A stretch of 15,954 bases of DNA from X23 sp050251575 (GTDB lineage Bacteria; Bacillota; Clostridia; SK-Y3), in the NCBI GenBank assembly GCA_050251575.1, contig JBFWMP010000053.1, forward strand, positions 1-15,954, in the 5' to 3' direction. Within the stretch, counting starts at the first letter, position 1, and every line of letters starts with the position of its first letter. Of the stretch, positions 1 to 8,095 are shown one piece after another. A program made the translations under genes and the position numbers. The notes beneath the pieces were generated by a model. The model was not told the origin of the DNA and made no database searches. It was given only the letters and a program-made list of their open reading frames with translations.

Positions 1-257
1 GCATCTGCCGGCTTACCTGAAATTTTAAATCCTATCAGTGTTACCACCGAAGATCCTGAGTCGGAGAGGTTATTAACAGCATCCGCAGTGATGGCAATAC
101 TGTTGAAAAGAATTCCTACAGTAATCTTGATGAGAAAAAGCAATAGATTGGACGCAATGCCAATAATACTGGCAAACTTGCCATAACGTTCACGCACTTG
201 AAAACTTGATATATTTTGATTATCTTTTACGAACAGCTTTATTAATAAATTTGTCAA
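1..257 (-). CDS. Cation diffusion facilitator (CDF) family transporter, N-terminal part
   Basis: This is the first 85 codons of a membrane transporter that exports divalent metal ions (Zn, Mn, Fe or Co) using the proton gradient. The left edge of the window cuts it. The visible protein begins MTNLLIKLFVKDNQNISSFQ, then RERYGKFASIIGIASNLLLF, which opens the first membrane segment. The metal-site helix follows, with ADAVNNLSDSGSS at about residues 47-59. The N-N-x-x-x-D form of that helix is typical of clostridial CDF proteins, rather than the H-x-x-x-D of zinc exporters. I place the start at TTG 257, because a GAGGTG Shine-Dalgarno sits five bases upstream. An in-frame ATG at 275 has no ribosome binding site. 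The gene starts 34 bp after rdgB ends, so it is probably co-transcribed with rph and rdgB. The family call is firm; the metal is not determined. Confidence 0.85.
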   Translation of the reverse strand, partial: MTNLLIKLFVKDNQNISSFQVRERYGKFASIIGIASNLLLFLIKITVGILFNSIAITADAVNNLSDSGSSVVTLIGFKISGKPAD

Positions 258-291
258 AATTACACCTCGATACATTGAGTTGAACTAACTT

Positions 292-882
292 TTAAATAAG
301 TTTTTCAAGCTCTTTTTTTAATAACTGAAACGCCCTTGCTCTATGGCTGATTTTATTTTTTAACGTTTCATCTATTTGTGCCATTGTGACTTGATACTCA
401 TGGAGATAGAACAGCGGGTCATACCCAAAGCCTTTTTCACCAGCAGGTTCAAAAGCTATGCTCCCTTCACACTCACCTCTTACTACAATTTTTCTTCCAT
501 CTGGAAACATAGCAGCGGCAGCACATACAAATCGGGCAGTACGTTTTTTAAAAGCAACTCCTTCCAGAGCCTTAAGAAGCTTGTCCATTTTATCCATATC
601 CGTTGCCCCTTCTCCTGCATACCGTGCAGTATATATTCCAGGAGCACCATTTAAATAATCCACTTCGAGTCCTGAATCATCTGCGATAGTGATTTCATTG
701 GTCATTTTCGCTATTTCCTGTGCTTTTATTAATGCATTTTCTTCAAAGGTTGAACCGGTTTCCTCAACATCAGTATTAATATTTAAAGCATCCTGTGGTA
801 AAACTTCTATCTGCATAGTTCTTAATATGTCTTGAATTTCTTTTACTTTTCCTTGATTCCTGGTCGCCACAACAATTTTCAT
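292..882 (-). CDS. rdgB: XTP/dITP diphosphatase (RdgB/HAM1 family)
   Basis: This cytosolic nucleotide-pool sanitiser hydrolyses XTP, ITP and dITP to the monophosphate plus pyrophosphate, keeping deaminated purines out of DNA and RNA. The 196-aa length is normal for the family. Visible family motifs are the N-terminal VVATRNQGKVKEI phosphate-binding loop, the FEENALIKAQ helix, ADDSGLEVDYLNGAPGIYTA with catalytic and metal-binding acidic residues, GFGYDPLF, and the C-terminal SHRARAF purine-recognition segment. The ATG at 882 is preceded by an AGGAGAG site that overlaps the last codons of rph. The two genes are only five bases apart and very likely translationally coupled. The rph-rdgB pairing is common in Firmicutes. 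Confidence 0.97.
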   Translation of the reverse strand: MKIVVATRNQGKVKEIQDILRTMQIEVLPQDALNINTDVEETGSTFEENALIKAQEIAKMTNEITIADDSGLEVDYLNGAPGIYTARYAGEGATDMDKMDKLLKALEGVAFKKRTARFVCAAAAMFPDGRKIVVRGECEGSIAFEPAGEKGFGYDPLFYLHEYQVTMAQIDETLKNKISHRARAFQLLKKELEKLI

Positions 883-887
883 GTCTT

Positions 888-1628
888 TTACTCTCCTATA
901 GTTTCTGCAATGCCTTGAAGCACTTGCTTTTGCATAACTACCAACTCTTGAACCCCTTTTTCTCCTAATGCAAGCAGCGCATTAAACTCAGCCTTGGAAA
1001 ATGGTGATTCTTCTCCGGTTCCCTGTACCTCTATAAACTCACCTTTATCATTCATAATAATGTTCATATCAACTTTTGCTCGTGAATCTTCAGCATAACA
1101 TAAGTCTAATATCTCATTGTCATCGACAATACCCACACTAACAGCGGCTAAAAAACTGCTAACAGGAATCTTGGGGATAGCCCCCGTTTCCACTAGCTTA
1201 CCTAAAGCTTCTATTAATGCGACGAAAGCGCCTGTAATAGATGCCGTCCTGGTTCCCCCGTCAGCTTGTATAACATCACAATCAATAGTAATAGTCCTCT
1301 CACCTAAAGCTGCTAGATTTACTACTGAACGCAACGCCCTTCCAATAAGTCTTTGAATTTCAGAAGTACGTCCATTTAATTTAAGCCTATTGATATCTCT
1401 CATATTTCTTTGCTGGGTTGCACGGGGAAGCATTGCATATTCTGCAGTAACCCAACCTTCTCCTAATCCCTTCTTAAAAGGTGGCACCCTTTCTTCTACC
1501 GTTGCAGTGCAAATTACCTTTGTATCTCCCATTTCAATCAAAACTGAGCCTTCTGCATGCTTGATATAGTTCCGTGTAATCTTCACCTGTCTTAATTCAT
1601 TATTTTGTCTTCCGTCTATTCTTGTCAA
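888..1628 (-). CDS. rph: Ribonuclease PH
   Basis: RNase PH is a phosphate-dependent 3'-5' exoribonuclease that trims the 3' ends of tRNA precursors and contributes to rRNA turnover. It acts as a hexameric ring. The sequence shows TRIDGR at the N-terminus, then KITRNYIKHAEGSVLIEMGD, CTATVEERVPPFKKG, EYAMLPRATQQR, the RLIGRALRSVVNL arginine-rich RNA-binding helix, DCDVIQADGGTRTASITGA with phosphate-site residues, and the EVQGTGEE segment near the end. I use TTG 1628 as the start, which gives 246 aa, close to the usual 240-250. Its AGAGAGG site is nine bases upstream. An ATG at 1637 directly abuts that same site, leaving no spacing, and a longer frame to 1697 adds 20 residues foreign to the family. 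The start is less certain than the identity. It is followed at once by rdgB. Confidence 0.95.
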   Translation of the reverse strand: MTRIDGRQNNELRQVKITRNYIKHAEGSVLIEMGDTKVICTATVEERVPPFKKGLGEGWVTAEYAMLPRATQQRNMRDINRLKLNGRTSEIQRLIGRALRSVVNLAALGERTITIDCDVIQADGGTRTASITGAFVALIEALGKLVETGAIPKIPVSSFLAAVSVGIVDDNEILDLCYAEDSRAKVDMNIIMNDKGEFIEVQGTGEESPFSKAEFNALLALGEKGVQELVVMQKQVLQGIAETIGE

Positions 1629-1681
1629 TATATTCATCCTCTCTTTTGTTCTGTATATACAGTAAATAAATGTTTTTATCG

Positions 1682-1746
1682 TCCTGACCGACAGCAAAAA
1701 TCTAATTGCTGTAACTCAGATCCTTCACTGCCGCTCAGGATGACAG
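1682..1746. repeat. Structured intergenic repeat (GATCCTTC-CTCAGGATGAC type)
   Basis: The gap between gerM and rph carries nested inverted repeats. The outer pair is TCCTGA (1682-1687) with TCAGGA (1735-1740). Inside it is a perfect 7-bp hairpin, ACAGCAA (1691-1697) with TTGCTGT (1706-1712), and a second small stem, ATCCT (1719-1723) with AGGAT (1737-1741). The minus-strand reading GTCATCCTGAGCG followed by AAGGATCT resembles a dispersed intergenic element I recall from several Firmicute and other genomes. The copy here is the GC-rich exception in an AT-rich gap. It has no ORF or U-tract, so it is not a standard terminator. If transcribed with gerM-rph it would fold in the mRNA. Copy number cannot be judged from one window. 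Confidence 0.5.
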
Positions 1747-1802
1747 TTTAAGTTGACTATTAATGTGAACTTATTGATGCCTTTATATATCAAGAGATTA
1801 TT

Positions 1803-2894
1803 TTAAAACTGATTCACATAAACAGGTACATCCAATGCCTCTTTTCCTTTATAATCGACTGGAAACTCCAACGGTTTTCCGTTTACAAGGACTTTTACCT
1901 TTTTTACCCTGCCAAACTGCTTAAAACATAAAACTATCTGATCCAACATAGTATTAAAGCTTGCATCAGTAGCGGTACCACTCAGGATTTCATCATCAAA
2001 GTCTAAAATCACCATTTGACCTTCTACCTGTACTCCTTTTAATGTTGTATTTTTTGGAATATAGGATTTTAAACCGTTGTTTCCTGCCTCCCCTTTGATA
2101 AGTTCATTTAAAGTTCTGCTGTATCTATCAAAATCACCGGTGGGCTTATTAATATATTTGGTAATAGGAACATAATATTTATACTTATTATTAATAAGCT
2201 TTACAAAATATACCTCTATCGGCTCTTTATTCTCTTCTGAATGGTTTATATATCCATCCAAAGAGTTTATACCATTTCTTAGCATAGGTATATCTGAACG
2301 ATTTTCACTTTTCTGACCGGAAATCTTATTGCCATTAACCAGAACCTGCACTTTGTTTATTGTATCAAATTCTGTAAGCGTATATACAATACTGCTCATA
2401 ATATTGCTCTCATCATCTTGAGAATCATAGTTTATAAGCTTTTCATTAAAATCAATCACAGCCGTCCCGTCCTTGATGGTCATTCCATTAATAACCGCTC
2501 CTCTCGGAAGTACCGGATAGAGTCCTACTCTACCTACATCTTCCCTTATAACAGGCATATCAATTAATGAGTGAATGGCTGTTTTTGCAATTCCTTCCAC
2601 CCTGGGGGTCTTTCGTGTGATAGGTATCAATAAACCATCCTGATCCTGATAATAAAATGTAGTATAACGATCCTCAGAACTTCCTGCTTTTGAAGTTGCA
2701 CCATCAACTTTTGTCAAATCAACAGCAGGTTTATTCTGATTCACTTGAACAGGAGTGTTTGTCTTGGCGGTTTCCTTATGTTCCTCTAAAATGCTGCCTT
2801 CCCTATATACCGGTTTATCTTTATCAGTTATTAAGCTGCATGCTGACATTAATATCATGCAAAAAATCACAAATAATATAAAGACCTTCTTCAT
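1803..2894 (-). CDS. gerM: GerM-type spore germination/sporulation lipoprotein
   Basis: GerM is a membrane-anchored lipoprotein of the sporulation envelope. In Bacillus subtilis it is needed for spore formation and germination and is linked to the SpoIIIA-SpoIIQ channel. The 363-aa product is close to the Bacillus length. It starts with a lipoprotein signal peptide, with hydrophobic residues 4-17 and lipobox LMSAC, giving cysteine 19 as the lipidation site. A polar linker to about residue 75 follows, then two GerMN domains at about residues 80-190 and 225-350. Each domain ends in a similar motif: INKVQVLVNGNKI in the first and VKKVKVLVNGKPL in the second. The start ATG has a strong AGGAGG site. 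A sigma-E-like promoter lies just upstream. rph follows after a gap with a structured repeat. Its presence argues for an endospore former. Confidence 0.9.
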   Translation of the reverse strand: MKKVFILFVIFCMILMSACSLITDKDKPVYREGSILEEHKETAKTNTPVQVNQNKPAVDLTKVDGATSKAGSSEDRYTTFYYQDQDGLLIPITRKTPRVEGIAKTAIHSLIDMPVIREDVGRVGLYPVLPRGAVINGMTIKDGTAVIDFNEKLINYDSQDDESNIMSSIVYTLTEFDTINKVQVLVNGNKISGQKSENRSDIPMLRNGINSLDGYINHSEENKEPIEVYFVKLINNKYKYYVPITKYINKPTGDFDRYSRTLNELIKGEAGNNGLKSYIPKNTTLKGVQVEGQMVILDFDDEILSGTATDASFNTMLDQIVLCFKQFGRVKKVKVLVNGKPLEFPVDYKGKEALDVPVYVNQF

Positions 2895-2924
2895 ATAGTC
2901 CCCCTCCTAAAATAGCCTTACTAC

Positions 2925-2954
2925 ATTGTATTAATAGTAATGGACATGTATGAA
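2925..2954 (-). promoter_or_regulatory. Candidate sigma-E promoter of gerM
   Basis: On the minus strand, TTCATACA (2947-2954) and AATACAAT (2925-2932) are separated by 14 bp. Compared with the Bacillus sigma-E consensus GKCATATT-N14-CATACAMT, the -10 matches 7 of 8 and the -35 matches 5 of 8, at the right spacing. It lies 30 bp upstream of the gerM start, and mother-cell expression fits GerM biology. This is a motif match only. Confidence 0.5.
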
Positions 2955-2991
2955 GAAAATATAGAATTAATTTTGTTACTCTTTTGATGTC

Positions 2992-4923
2992 TTAAATATC
3001 AAGCTGCTCTTGTAATCCTTCCCATTCCAAATAACTCTGTTCTATCTTTTTCTTTAACTCACAAATCCTATTTGTAATTTCAAGCGTCTTCTCATAATCA
3101 GAATACACGTCCGGAATACACAACTGCTCTTCCAATTCCTGAATATTGATCTCACATTGTGATATTTTTTCTTCTAACTCTGCAATTGTTTTTTGAATCC
3201 TGCGTTCATTAGCTTTTTTCTCTTTTTGAGATTGATATTGACCTTTCGCTGAGTTGTCTTCTGACAGTGCAGAAAACATAACGGCCTCATTCTTGATTTC
3301 AAGCTCAATGACTTTTTTTCTCTTTTCAATGTAATCATCATAATTACCGATATATTGTGTTATCCCGTTAGATGTCAATTCAAATATCTTTGAAGCAATC
3401 TTATTAATAAAATATCTATCATGAGAAATAACGAACATGGTCCCATTATAATGAAGAAGTGCATTCTCCAGCGCTTCCCTTGAATGAATATCTAAATGGT
3501 TGGTTGGCTCATCCAATATTAGAAAGTTAGATTTTGACAGCATAAGCTTTACTAACGCTATCCTTCCCTTTTCCCCACCACTTAACACCGAAATATTCTT
3601 GAACACATCATCCCCTTTAAAGAGGAAGGCAGCCAGCGCACTTCTAATTTCTGTTTGTGTCAGTTCAGGATTCGCATCCCATACTTCATCAATAACCTGC
3701 TTTGTTGTATCAATATCTGTGTGCTCCTGATCATAATATCCCGGAACGACATTGCTTCCCCAGTGAATCCATCCACTATCTTTTTCTTCTTTGTCCAGCA
3801 ATATCTTGAATAATGTCGTCTTTCCTGTCCCATTTCCGCCTAATAAAAATATTTTCTCTTCTCTTTTAATGTTAAATCCTAAATTGCTAAAAAGATGATT
3901 GTTCCCATATGATTTTGATAATTCTTCTGCAGTTAAGATATCATTTCCGCTTCTTGTTCTTGTTTGGAAATTAAAAACGATATTGTCCGGAAGATTTTCA
4001 GGTTTATCTACTTTTTCCATTCTATCAATAGACTTTTGCTTGCTCTCCGCAGTACGAATGTTTTTTTCTCTATTCCACTGCCTTTGCTGCTCAATAATCC
4101 CTTGTATTCTTGAAATTTCCCTTTGCTGAACATTGTATTGCTTCCATTGCTGCTCTCTCATAATCATTTTTTGCTTCATATAAACTGAATAATTGCCCTC
4201 ATAGCAAGTTGCTTTCTTATTTTCAATTTCTATTGTTTTATTAGATACCTTGTCCAAAAAAAATCTGTCATGAGATATCACCATGATACTTCCTGAATAT
4301 CCCGCAAGAAATCCCTCCAACCATTCTACCGCTTGAATATCCAAATGATTCGTCGGCTCATCAAGCAGCAATAGCTGAGGACTTTGAAGCAAGAGCTTTG
4401 CAAGGGCTATCCTCGTTTTCTGTCCTCCACTTAAATGTTTTACAAATAGACTGAACTGTTCCTCCCGAAACCCAAGTCCGACCAATACGGCTCTGATTCG
4501 GCTGACAAAACCATATCCGTTCTTATCTTTAAACTCTTCACAAAGCTCGGCATGCTCATGAACCAACTCTTCTAACTGCTGTGGATTTGTTGTTGATTCT
4601 ATCTGTTTTTCAAGAGCCTTAATATTCTTTTCCATATCTATGAGAAAAAGAAATACTTCCATCATTTCATCCCATACTGTCTTTTGGGAATCAAGCTCAT
4701 AATTCTGAGCCATATATCCTATCATCAGCTCTTTTGATTTAAATATACCCCCGGCATCACACGAAAGTTCTCCGGTAATCAACTTAAAAAGCGTTGACTT
4801 GCCTGCACCATTGACACCTACTAAACCAATCTTATCATTTTCACATATATTAAAAGATACTTCCTCTACTATCGTATCGATCCCATAAGACTTTGTCACA
4901 TTGCTGCAATTTAATAAAATCAT
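2992..4923 (-). CDS. ABC-F family ATPase (YdiF-like ribosome-associated factor)
   Basis: ABC-F proteins are soluble twin-ATPase proteins that bind the ribosomal E site and act on stalled or antibiotic-bound ribosomes; they are not transporters, and no membrane segment is visible. The 643-aa product has two ABC domains. The first has Walker A GVNGAGKST at residues 36-44 and the signature LSGGQKTRIALAKLLL followed by LLLDEPTNHLDI. The second has GGNGTGKTT and LSGGEKGRIALVKLML followed by FLILDEPTNHLDI. The charged inter-domain linker (about residues 240-320, rich in Q, R and K) is where ABC-F proteins reach the peptidyl-tRNA. The last 80 or so residues form a predicted coiled coil, as in Bacillus YdiF, which is almost the same length. 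A role in antibiotic resistance cannot be excluded, but the housekeeping neighbours and full C-terminal extension favour a YdiF-type factor. The ATG at 4923 has an AGGGG site. Confidence 0.9.
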   Translation of the reverse strand: MILLNCSNVTKSYGIDTIVEEVSFNICENDKIGLVGVNGAGKSTLFKLITGELSCDAGGIFKSKELMIGYMAQNYELDSQKTVWDEMMEVFLFLIDMEKNIKALEKQIESTTNPQQLEELVHEHAELCEEFKDKNGYGFVSRIRAVLVGLGFREEQFSLFVKHLSGGQKTRIALAKLLLQSPQLLLLDEPTNHLDIQAVEWLEGFLAGYSGSIMVISHDRFFLDKVSNKTIEIENKKATCYEGNYSVYMKQKMIMREQQWKQYNVQQREISRIQGIIEQQRQWNREKNIRTAESKQKSIDRMEKVDKPENLPDNIVFNFQTRTRSGNDILTAEELSKSYGNNHLFSNLGFNIKREEKIFLLGGNGTGKTTLFKILLDKEEKDSGWIHWGSNVVPGYYDQEHTDIDTTKQVIDEVWDANPELTQTEIRSALAAFLFKGDDVFKNISVLSGGEKGRIALVKLMLSKSNFLILDEPTNHLDIHSREALENALLHYNGTMFVISHDRYFINKIASKIFELTSNGITQYIGNYDDYIEKRKKVIELEIKNEAVMFSALSEDNSAKGQYQSQKEKKANERRIQKTIAELEEKISQCEINIQELEEQLCIPDVYSDYEKTLEITNRICELKKKIEQSYLEWEGLQEQLDI

Positions 4924-4963
4924 ATCTTTATACCCCTATACCCCTTTAATAGCTTCTTCCATC

Positions 4964-4972
4964 ATTATAGCA
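4964..4972 (-). promoter_or_regulatory. Extended -10 promoter for the ABC-F gene
   Basis: The minus strand reads TGC-TATAAT, a perfect -10 with an extended TG motif, 41 bp before the ABC-F start. The -35 at 17 bp spacing (GTAGAA) is poor, as is common for extended -10 promoters, and overlaps the end of the antiporter gene. Confidence 0.5.
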
Positions 4973-4988
4973 TAATTTTTCTATGTTT

Positions 4989-6335
4989 CTACTGATTATT
5001 ACTTCCTTCAGTCTGCGGCTCTGACGCTTTCTTTATGATCTGATTCAACGGAAAATTGAATAGAGGAACTAAAAAAAGATAAACCGCATAAAGGATAAAT
5101 CCTGGACCTGCTCCTAACATTGCAGCAGGTACCGCACCGGCAATATTCCATGGAATCAAGGGGGATATGACAACCGCCGTATTTTCAATATCAATTGCTA
5201 ATTTATATTGATCTTGACCTTTGCTTTTATATTCTTTCTTCATAAGTTGATGAGTAAGCAAAATAGCAAGCGCCTGAGTACACCCGAAACATGAAGTAAT
5301 AATGCTCGTAACAAAAGTTGCAGGAAAAACACCATATCGATTGCTAAAGCGCTTAATTACAATCTCTAAGCTTGTTAACAGCCCTGTACCTTCAAAAATG
5401 CCCGAATAAGTAGAAGAAACAAAGACAATCATCGCAATTTTTACCATGGATAAGATGCCTCCGCCAGAAAGAATATTATTTAATATGCTATCGCCATTCA
5501 TTTTGTATCCGGCTATTGCGTAAAATAACATCTTGTCAAGAGATTGGTTTTGAAATAGGATTGCGACTACTGTCCCAGCCACAATACTCACCAGCATAGA
5601 AGTCCTCACATTAATCTTAAACAAAGCAAACATCAAAATGATGACAGCCGGAATAATTACTACCGGGTGCAGATTGAACAACCTGCTTATTTCATCTTCA
5701 ATCCCGTTCCCTCCGAAGTATAATGGATGATTTATAGACACAAAGGTATAAATCACCATAGCGAAAATCAAAGGTATTATTGTGGTCAAAAACATATTTC
5801 TTATGTTTTTATATAAATCTGTATCAGTAAGAACAGCTACCAAATTTGCACTTGAAGACATAGGTGAACACCGGTCTCCAAAATATGCCCCTGCAATAAT
5901 GGCTCCTGCTGCGACGTTGACATCAACTTGTCCGCTTTTTGCCAGTACCATAAGTGCCATTCCAATCGTACCGGCTGTACCAATCGCTGTACCTAGTATA
6001 AAAGAAACAAAAGCGCTTATCACGAAGGCAGAGATGATAAAATATTGAGGATTCATTAATTTTATACCATAATATACGATATATTCAACAGTACCTGCAG
6101 CCATCCATACGGGTATGATAGCTCCAATCAATACAAATATCCGAACCATGGTTAAGGATTTCTTCCCGCCTGCTAGAATCATACTTAATAAAGCTTTAAA
6201 CCGAAAACCCCTTCTCATACAAATAACAACAAACAGCAAAAGACCAAAAAGAAGAGGATATACGATAGTAATCCCTTTATAAATACTTAACACTAAAGAT
6301 ATGAAAATAATTATGAAAACAACAAAAATATCCAA
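4989..6335 (-). CDS. NhaC-family Na+/H+ antiporter
   Basis: This polytopic membrane protein probably exchanges sodium or an organic substrate against protons; some NhaC relatives instead handle malate/lactate or amino acids. About eleven or twelve hydrophobic segments cover the 448 residues. The diagnostic NhaC signature is GAYFGDRCSPMSSSANLVAV at about residues 149-168, with conserved GD and SP residues in the ion path. GTAIGTAGTIG lies upstream and SCFGCTQALAILLT forms the second half-site. I choose TTG 6335 as the start. AGGGTGAT lies just upstream at good spacing, and hydrophobic sequence begins at once, as usual in the family. The longer frame to 6410 adds 25 polar residues without a ribosome binding site. 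The gene sits alone between icd and the ABC-F gene with its own promoter. Substrate unconfirmed. Confidence 0.88.
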   Translation of the reverse strand: MDIFVVFIIIFISLVLSIYKGITIVYPLLFGLLLFVVICMRRGFRFKALLSMILAGGKKSLTMVRIFVLIGAIIPVWMAAGTVEYIVYYGIKLMNPQYFIISAFVISAFVSFILGTAIGTAGTIGMALMVLAKSGQVDVNVAAGAIIAGAYFGDRCSPMSSSANLVAVLTDTDLYKNIRNMFLTTIIPLIFAMVIYTFVSINHPLYFGGNGIEDEISRLFNLHPVVIIPAVIILMFALFKINVRTSMLVSIVAGTVVAILFQNQSLDKMLFYAIAGYKMNGDSILNNILSGGGILSMVKIAMIVFVSSTYSGIFEGTGLLTSLEIVIKRFSNRYGVFPATFVTSIITSCFGCTQALAILLTHQLMKKEYKSKGQDQYKLAIDIENTAVVISPLIPWNIAGAVPAAMLGAGPGFILYAVYLFLVPLFNFPLNQIIKKASEPQTEGSNNQ

Positions 6336-6371
6336 TACATCACCCTGTCTATATATAATTATTCTAGAATG

Positions 6372-6400
6372 ACTGTAGCATAATACCGCTTGTACGTAAA
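6372..6400 (-). promoter_or_regulatory. Candidate sigma-A promoter of the NhaC-type antiporter gene
   Basis: On the minus strand, TTTACG (6395-6400) and TACAGT (6372-6377) are separated by 17 bp, with a TG one base before the -10. The start site would fall about 30 bases before the TTG start at 6335, so the extra codons of the longer frame would be untranslated. Confidence 0.4.
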
Positions 6401-6539
6401 CAGAGTTCAAGAGAACAGGTCTATAAAAAATATCTTACGATAATATCATTATGCAAAACTTTGTTTTACTAGTTATTAGATCGTATATTCATAAAACAAC
6501 GAGTTGCTAATAAGCCTAATATTCATTATTAACGTTTTT

Positions 6540-6589
6540 TTATTTATCCTATTTAAAATGAATTTAGTGATTTTAAATAGGATAAATAA
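6540..6589 (-). terminator. Perfect 20-bp stem-loop after icd (no U-tract)
   Basis: The arms 6540-6559 and 6570-6589 pair perfectly over 20 bp with a 10-nt loop. The stem is nearly all A/T, with a CC/GG pair near the base. It starts 33 bp beyond the icd stop codon, so it is probably the 3' end structure of icd. On the minus strand the stem is followed by A residues rather than T, so it is not a textbook intrinsic terminator. Confidence 0.5.
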
Positions 6590-6621
6590 TTCTGCCTTTA
6601 CATTTCTACATTAATGAAATC

Positions 6622-7830
6622 CTATACTACTCTGTCCAAACGTATCCTAACCTCTTTAATGAACATTTCTGTATTAACACACTTAGGTGTGATGCCTTCA
6701 CAAATACCTACAAGGTCCTTTGTCATAATTCCTTCTTCCAATGTTTGCAGCGAAGCTTTTTCCAGTTTGTCTGCAAAGTTCATTAACTCAGAATTCCCAT
6801 CCAACTCTCCACGCTTTCTTAGGGCACCGCTCCATGCAAATATTGTTGCCATAGGGTTTGTAGATGTTTCCTCACCCTTAAGATGCTTGTAATAATGGCG
6901 AGTTACTGTTCCATGCGCTGCCTCGTATTCATATTTCCCATCAGGACTGACTAAAACACTTGTCATCATAGCAAGTGAGCCAAATGCCGTAGATACCATA
7001 TCGCTCATTACATCACCATCATAATTCTTACAAGCCCATATAAAGCCACCTTCGCTGCGGATAACACGTGCCACCGCATCATCAATAAGTGTATAAAAAT
7101 ATTCAATTCCTGCACTTTCAAACTTCTCCTTGTAGTCTGACTCGAAAACTTCTTCAAATATGTCTTTAAATGTATGATCATACTTCTTAGAAATTGTATC
7201 CTTCGTTGAAAACCAAAGATCCTGCTTTGTAGTCAAGGCATATTGAAAACATGCATGCGCGAAAGAATAAATAGATGTATCTTTGTTATGTACGCCTTGT
7301 ATTATACCCGGACATTCGAAATCATAAATCGTCTCACGATAGGATGTTCCATCCTCACCGGTAAACACAAGCTCAGCCTTCCCCCTACCGTTTACACGAT
7401 ATTCTGTTGCTTTATATATATCACCATAAGCATGACGCGCAATGGTAATCGGAAGCTTCCAGTTGCGTACCACAGGCTTAATATGCTTAATCAAAATCGG
7501 AGTACGAAACACAGTTCCATCAAGAATAGCTCGTATTGTACCATTAGGACTCTTCCACATTTTATTAAGATTATACTCGCTCATGCGCTGCTTATTAGGA
7601 GTGATGGTAGCACATTTAACGCCTACCCCGTGTTTCCTGATAGCATGTCCGGCATCACAAGTAATTTGGTCGCCAGTCTCATCACGTTTCTTTAGACCAA
7701 GGTCATAATACTCCGTGTTTAACTCAACATACGGATAAAGCAACTCGTCCTTTATAAGCTTCCAAATAATTCGTGTCATCTCATCTCCGTCCATCTCCAC
7801 AAGCGGAGTGGACATTTTAATTTTTTCCAT
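6622..7830 (-). CDS. icd: NADP-dependent isocitrate dehydrogenase (dimeric, about 400 aa type)
   Basis: The enzyme oxidatively decarboxylates isocitrate to 2-oxoglutarate with NADP reduction, supplying glutamate carbon and NADPH in the cytosol. The 402-aa product belongs to the shorter class shared by eukaryotes and many Clostridia, not the E. coli type. The sequence shows TPLVEMDGDEMTRI at the N-terminus, TPNKQRMSEY and KSPNGTIR for substrate binding, ARHAYGDIYKATE at about 131-143, DDAVARVIRSEGGFIWACKNYDGDV with metal-binding aspartates, and AAHGTVTRHY near the cofactor site. I use ATG 7830, since GGAGA lies five bases upstream and the protein then starts MEKIKMSTPLVEMDGDE, as relatives do. 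The ATG at 7842 has only a weak site too close to it. A strong promoter lies upstream and a long hairpin downstream, so it is probably monocistronic. No citrate synthase or aconitase gene is adjacent. Confidence 0.96.
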   Translation of the reverse strand: MEKIKMSTPLVEMDGDEMTRIIWKLIKDELLYPYVELNTEYYDLGLKKRDETGDQITCDAGHAIRKHGVGVKCATITPNKQRMSEYNLNKMWKSPNGTIRAILDGTVFRTPILIKHIKPVVRNWKLPITIARHAYGDIYKATEYRVNGRGKAELVFTGEDGTSYRETIYDFECPGIIQGVHNKDTSIYSFAHACFQYALTTKQDLWFSTKDTISKKYDHTFKDIFEEVFESDYKEKFESAGIEYFYTLIDDAVARVIRSEGGFIWACKNYDGDVMSDMVSTAFGSLAMMTSVLVSPDGKYEYEAAHGTVTRHYYKHLKGEETSTNPMATIFAWSGALRKRGELDGNSELMNFADKLEKASLQTLEEGIMTKDLVGICEGITPKCVNTEMFIKEVRIRLDRVV

Positions 7831-7864
7831 ACTATTCTCCATTCTCTACTGTATTTTTGACTCT

Positions 7865-7893
7865 ATTTTAAACCAAGTTATAAGCATTGTAAA
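7865..7893 (-). promoter_or_regulatory. Sigma-A promoter of icd
   Basis: On the minus strand, TTTACA (7888-7893) and TAAAAT (7865-7870) lie 17 bp apart. Each matches 5 of 6 consensus bases at ideal spacing. The start site would be near 7858, leaving a leader of about 28 nt to ATG 7830, which also argues against the ATG at 7842. Confidence 0.7.
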
Positions 7894-8041
7894 TAGCCAA
7901 ATACCAGATTCAAGAGAAATAATAGCTGTTGATAACTTAATGTATTGTGATATTATATGGATATGTAATTTAATAGAATTATGTTTCGTAATGTAAGATA
8001 AGATATCTTTAGAGGTAAAGACATGAAAATAGCTTAAGGAT

Positions 8042-8083
8042 TTGCTAAGATTATTGAAAAAGATTTTTCAATAATCTTAGCAA
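8042..8083 (-). terminator. Perfect 20-bp stem-loop after the UroD-like gene (no U-tract)
   Basis: The arms 8042-8061 (TTGCTAAGATTATTGAAAAA) and 8064-8083 are exact reverse complements with only GA between them. It starts 13 bp past the end of the UroD-like gene and so probably marks the 3' end of the tctC-UroD transcript. Neither strand has a run of T right after the stem. Confidence 0.55.
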
Positions 8084-8095
8084 CTTTAAGAATAA

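Noticed and set aside
1651..1662. CTGTATATACAG as a LexA (SOS) box before rph
   Set aside because: The CTG-CAG spacing is 6 rather than 10, and Firmicute LexA uses a different GAAC/GTTC motif.
7243..7708. Plus-strand frames of 88-150 codons inside icd
   Set aside because: They are antisense to a clearly conserved enzyme and have no family features.
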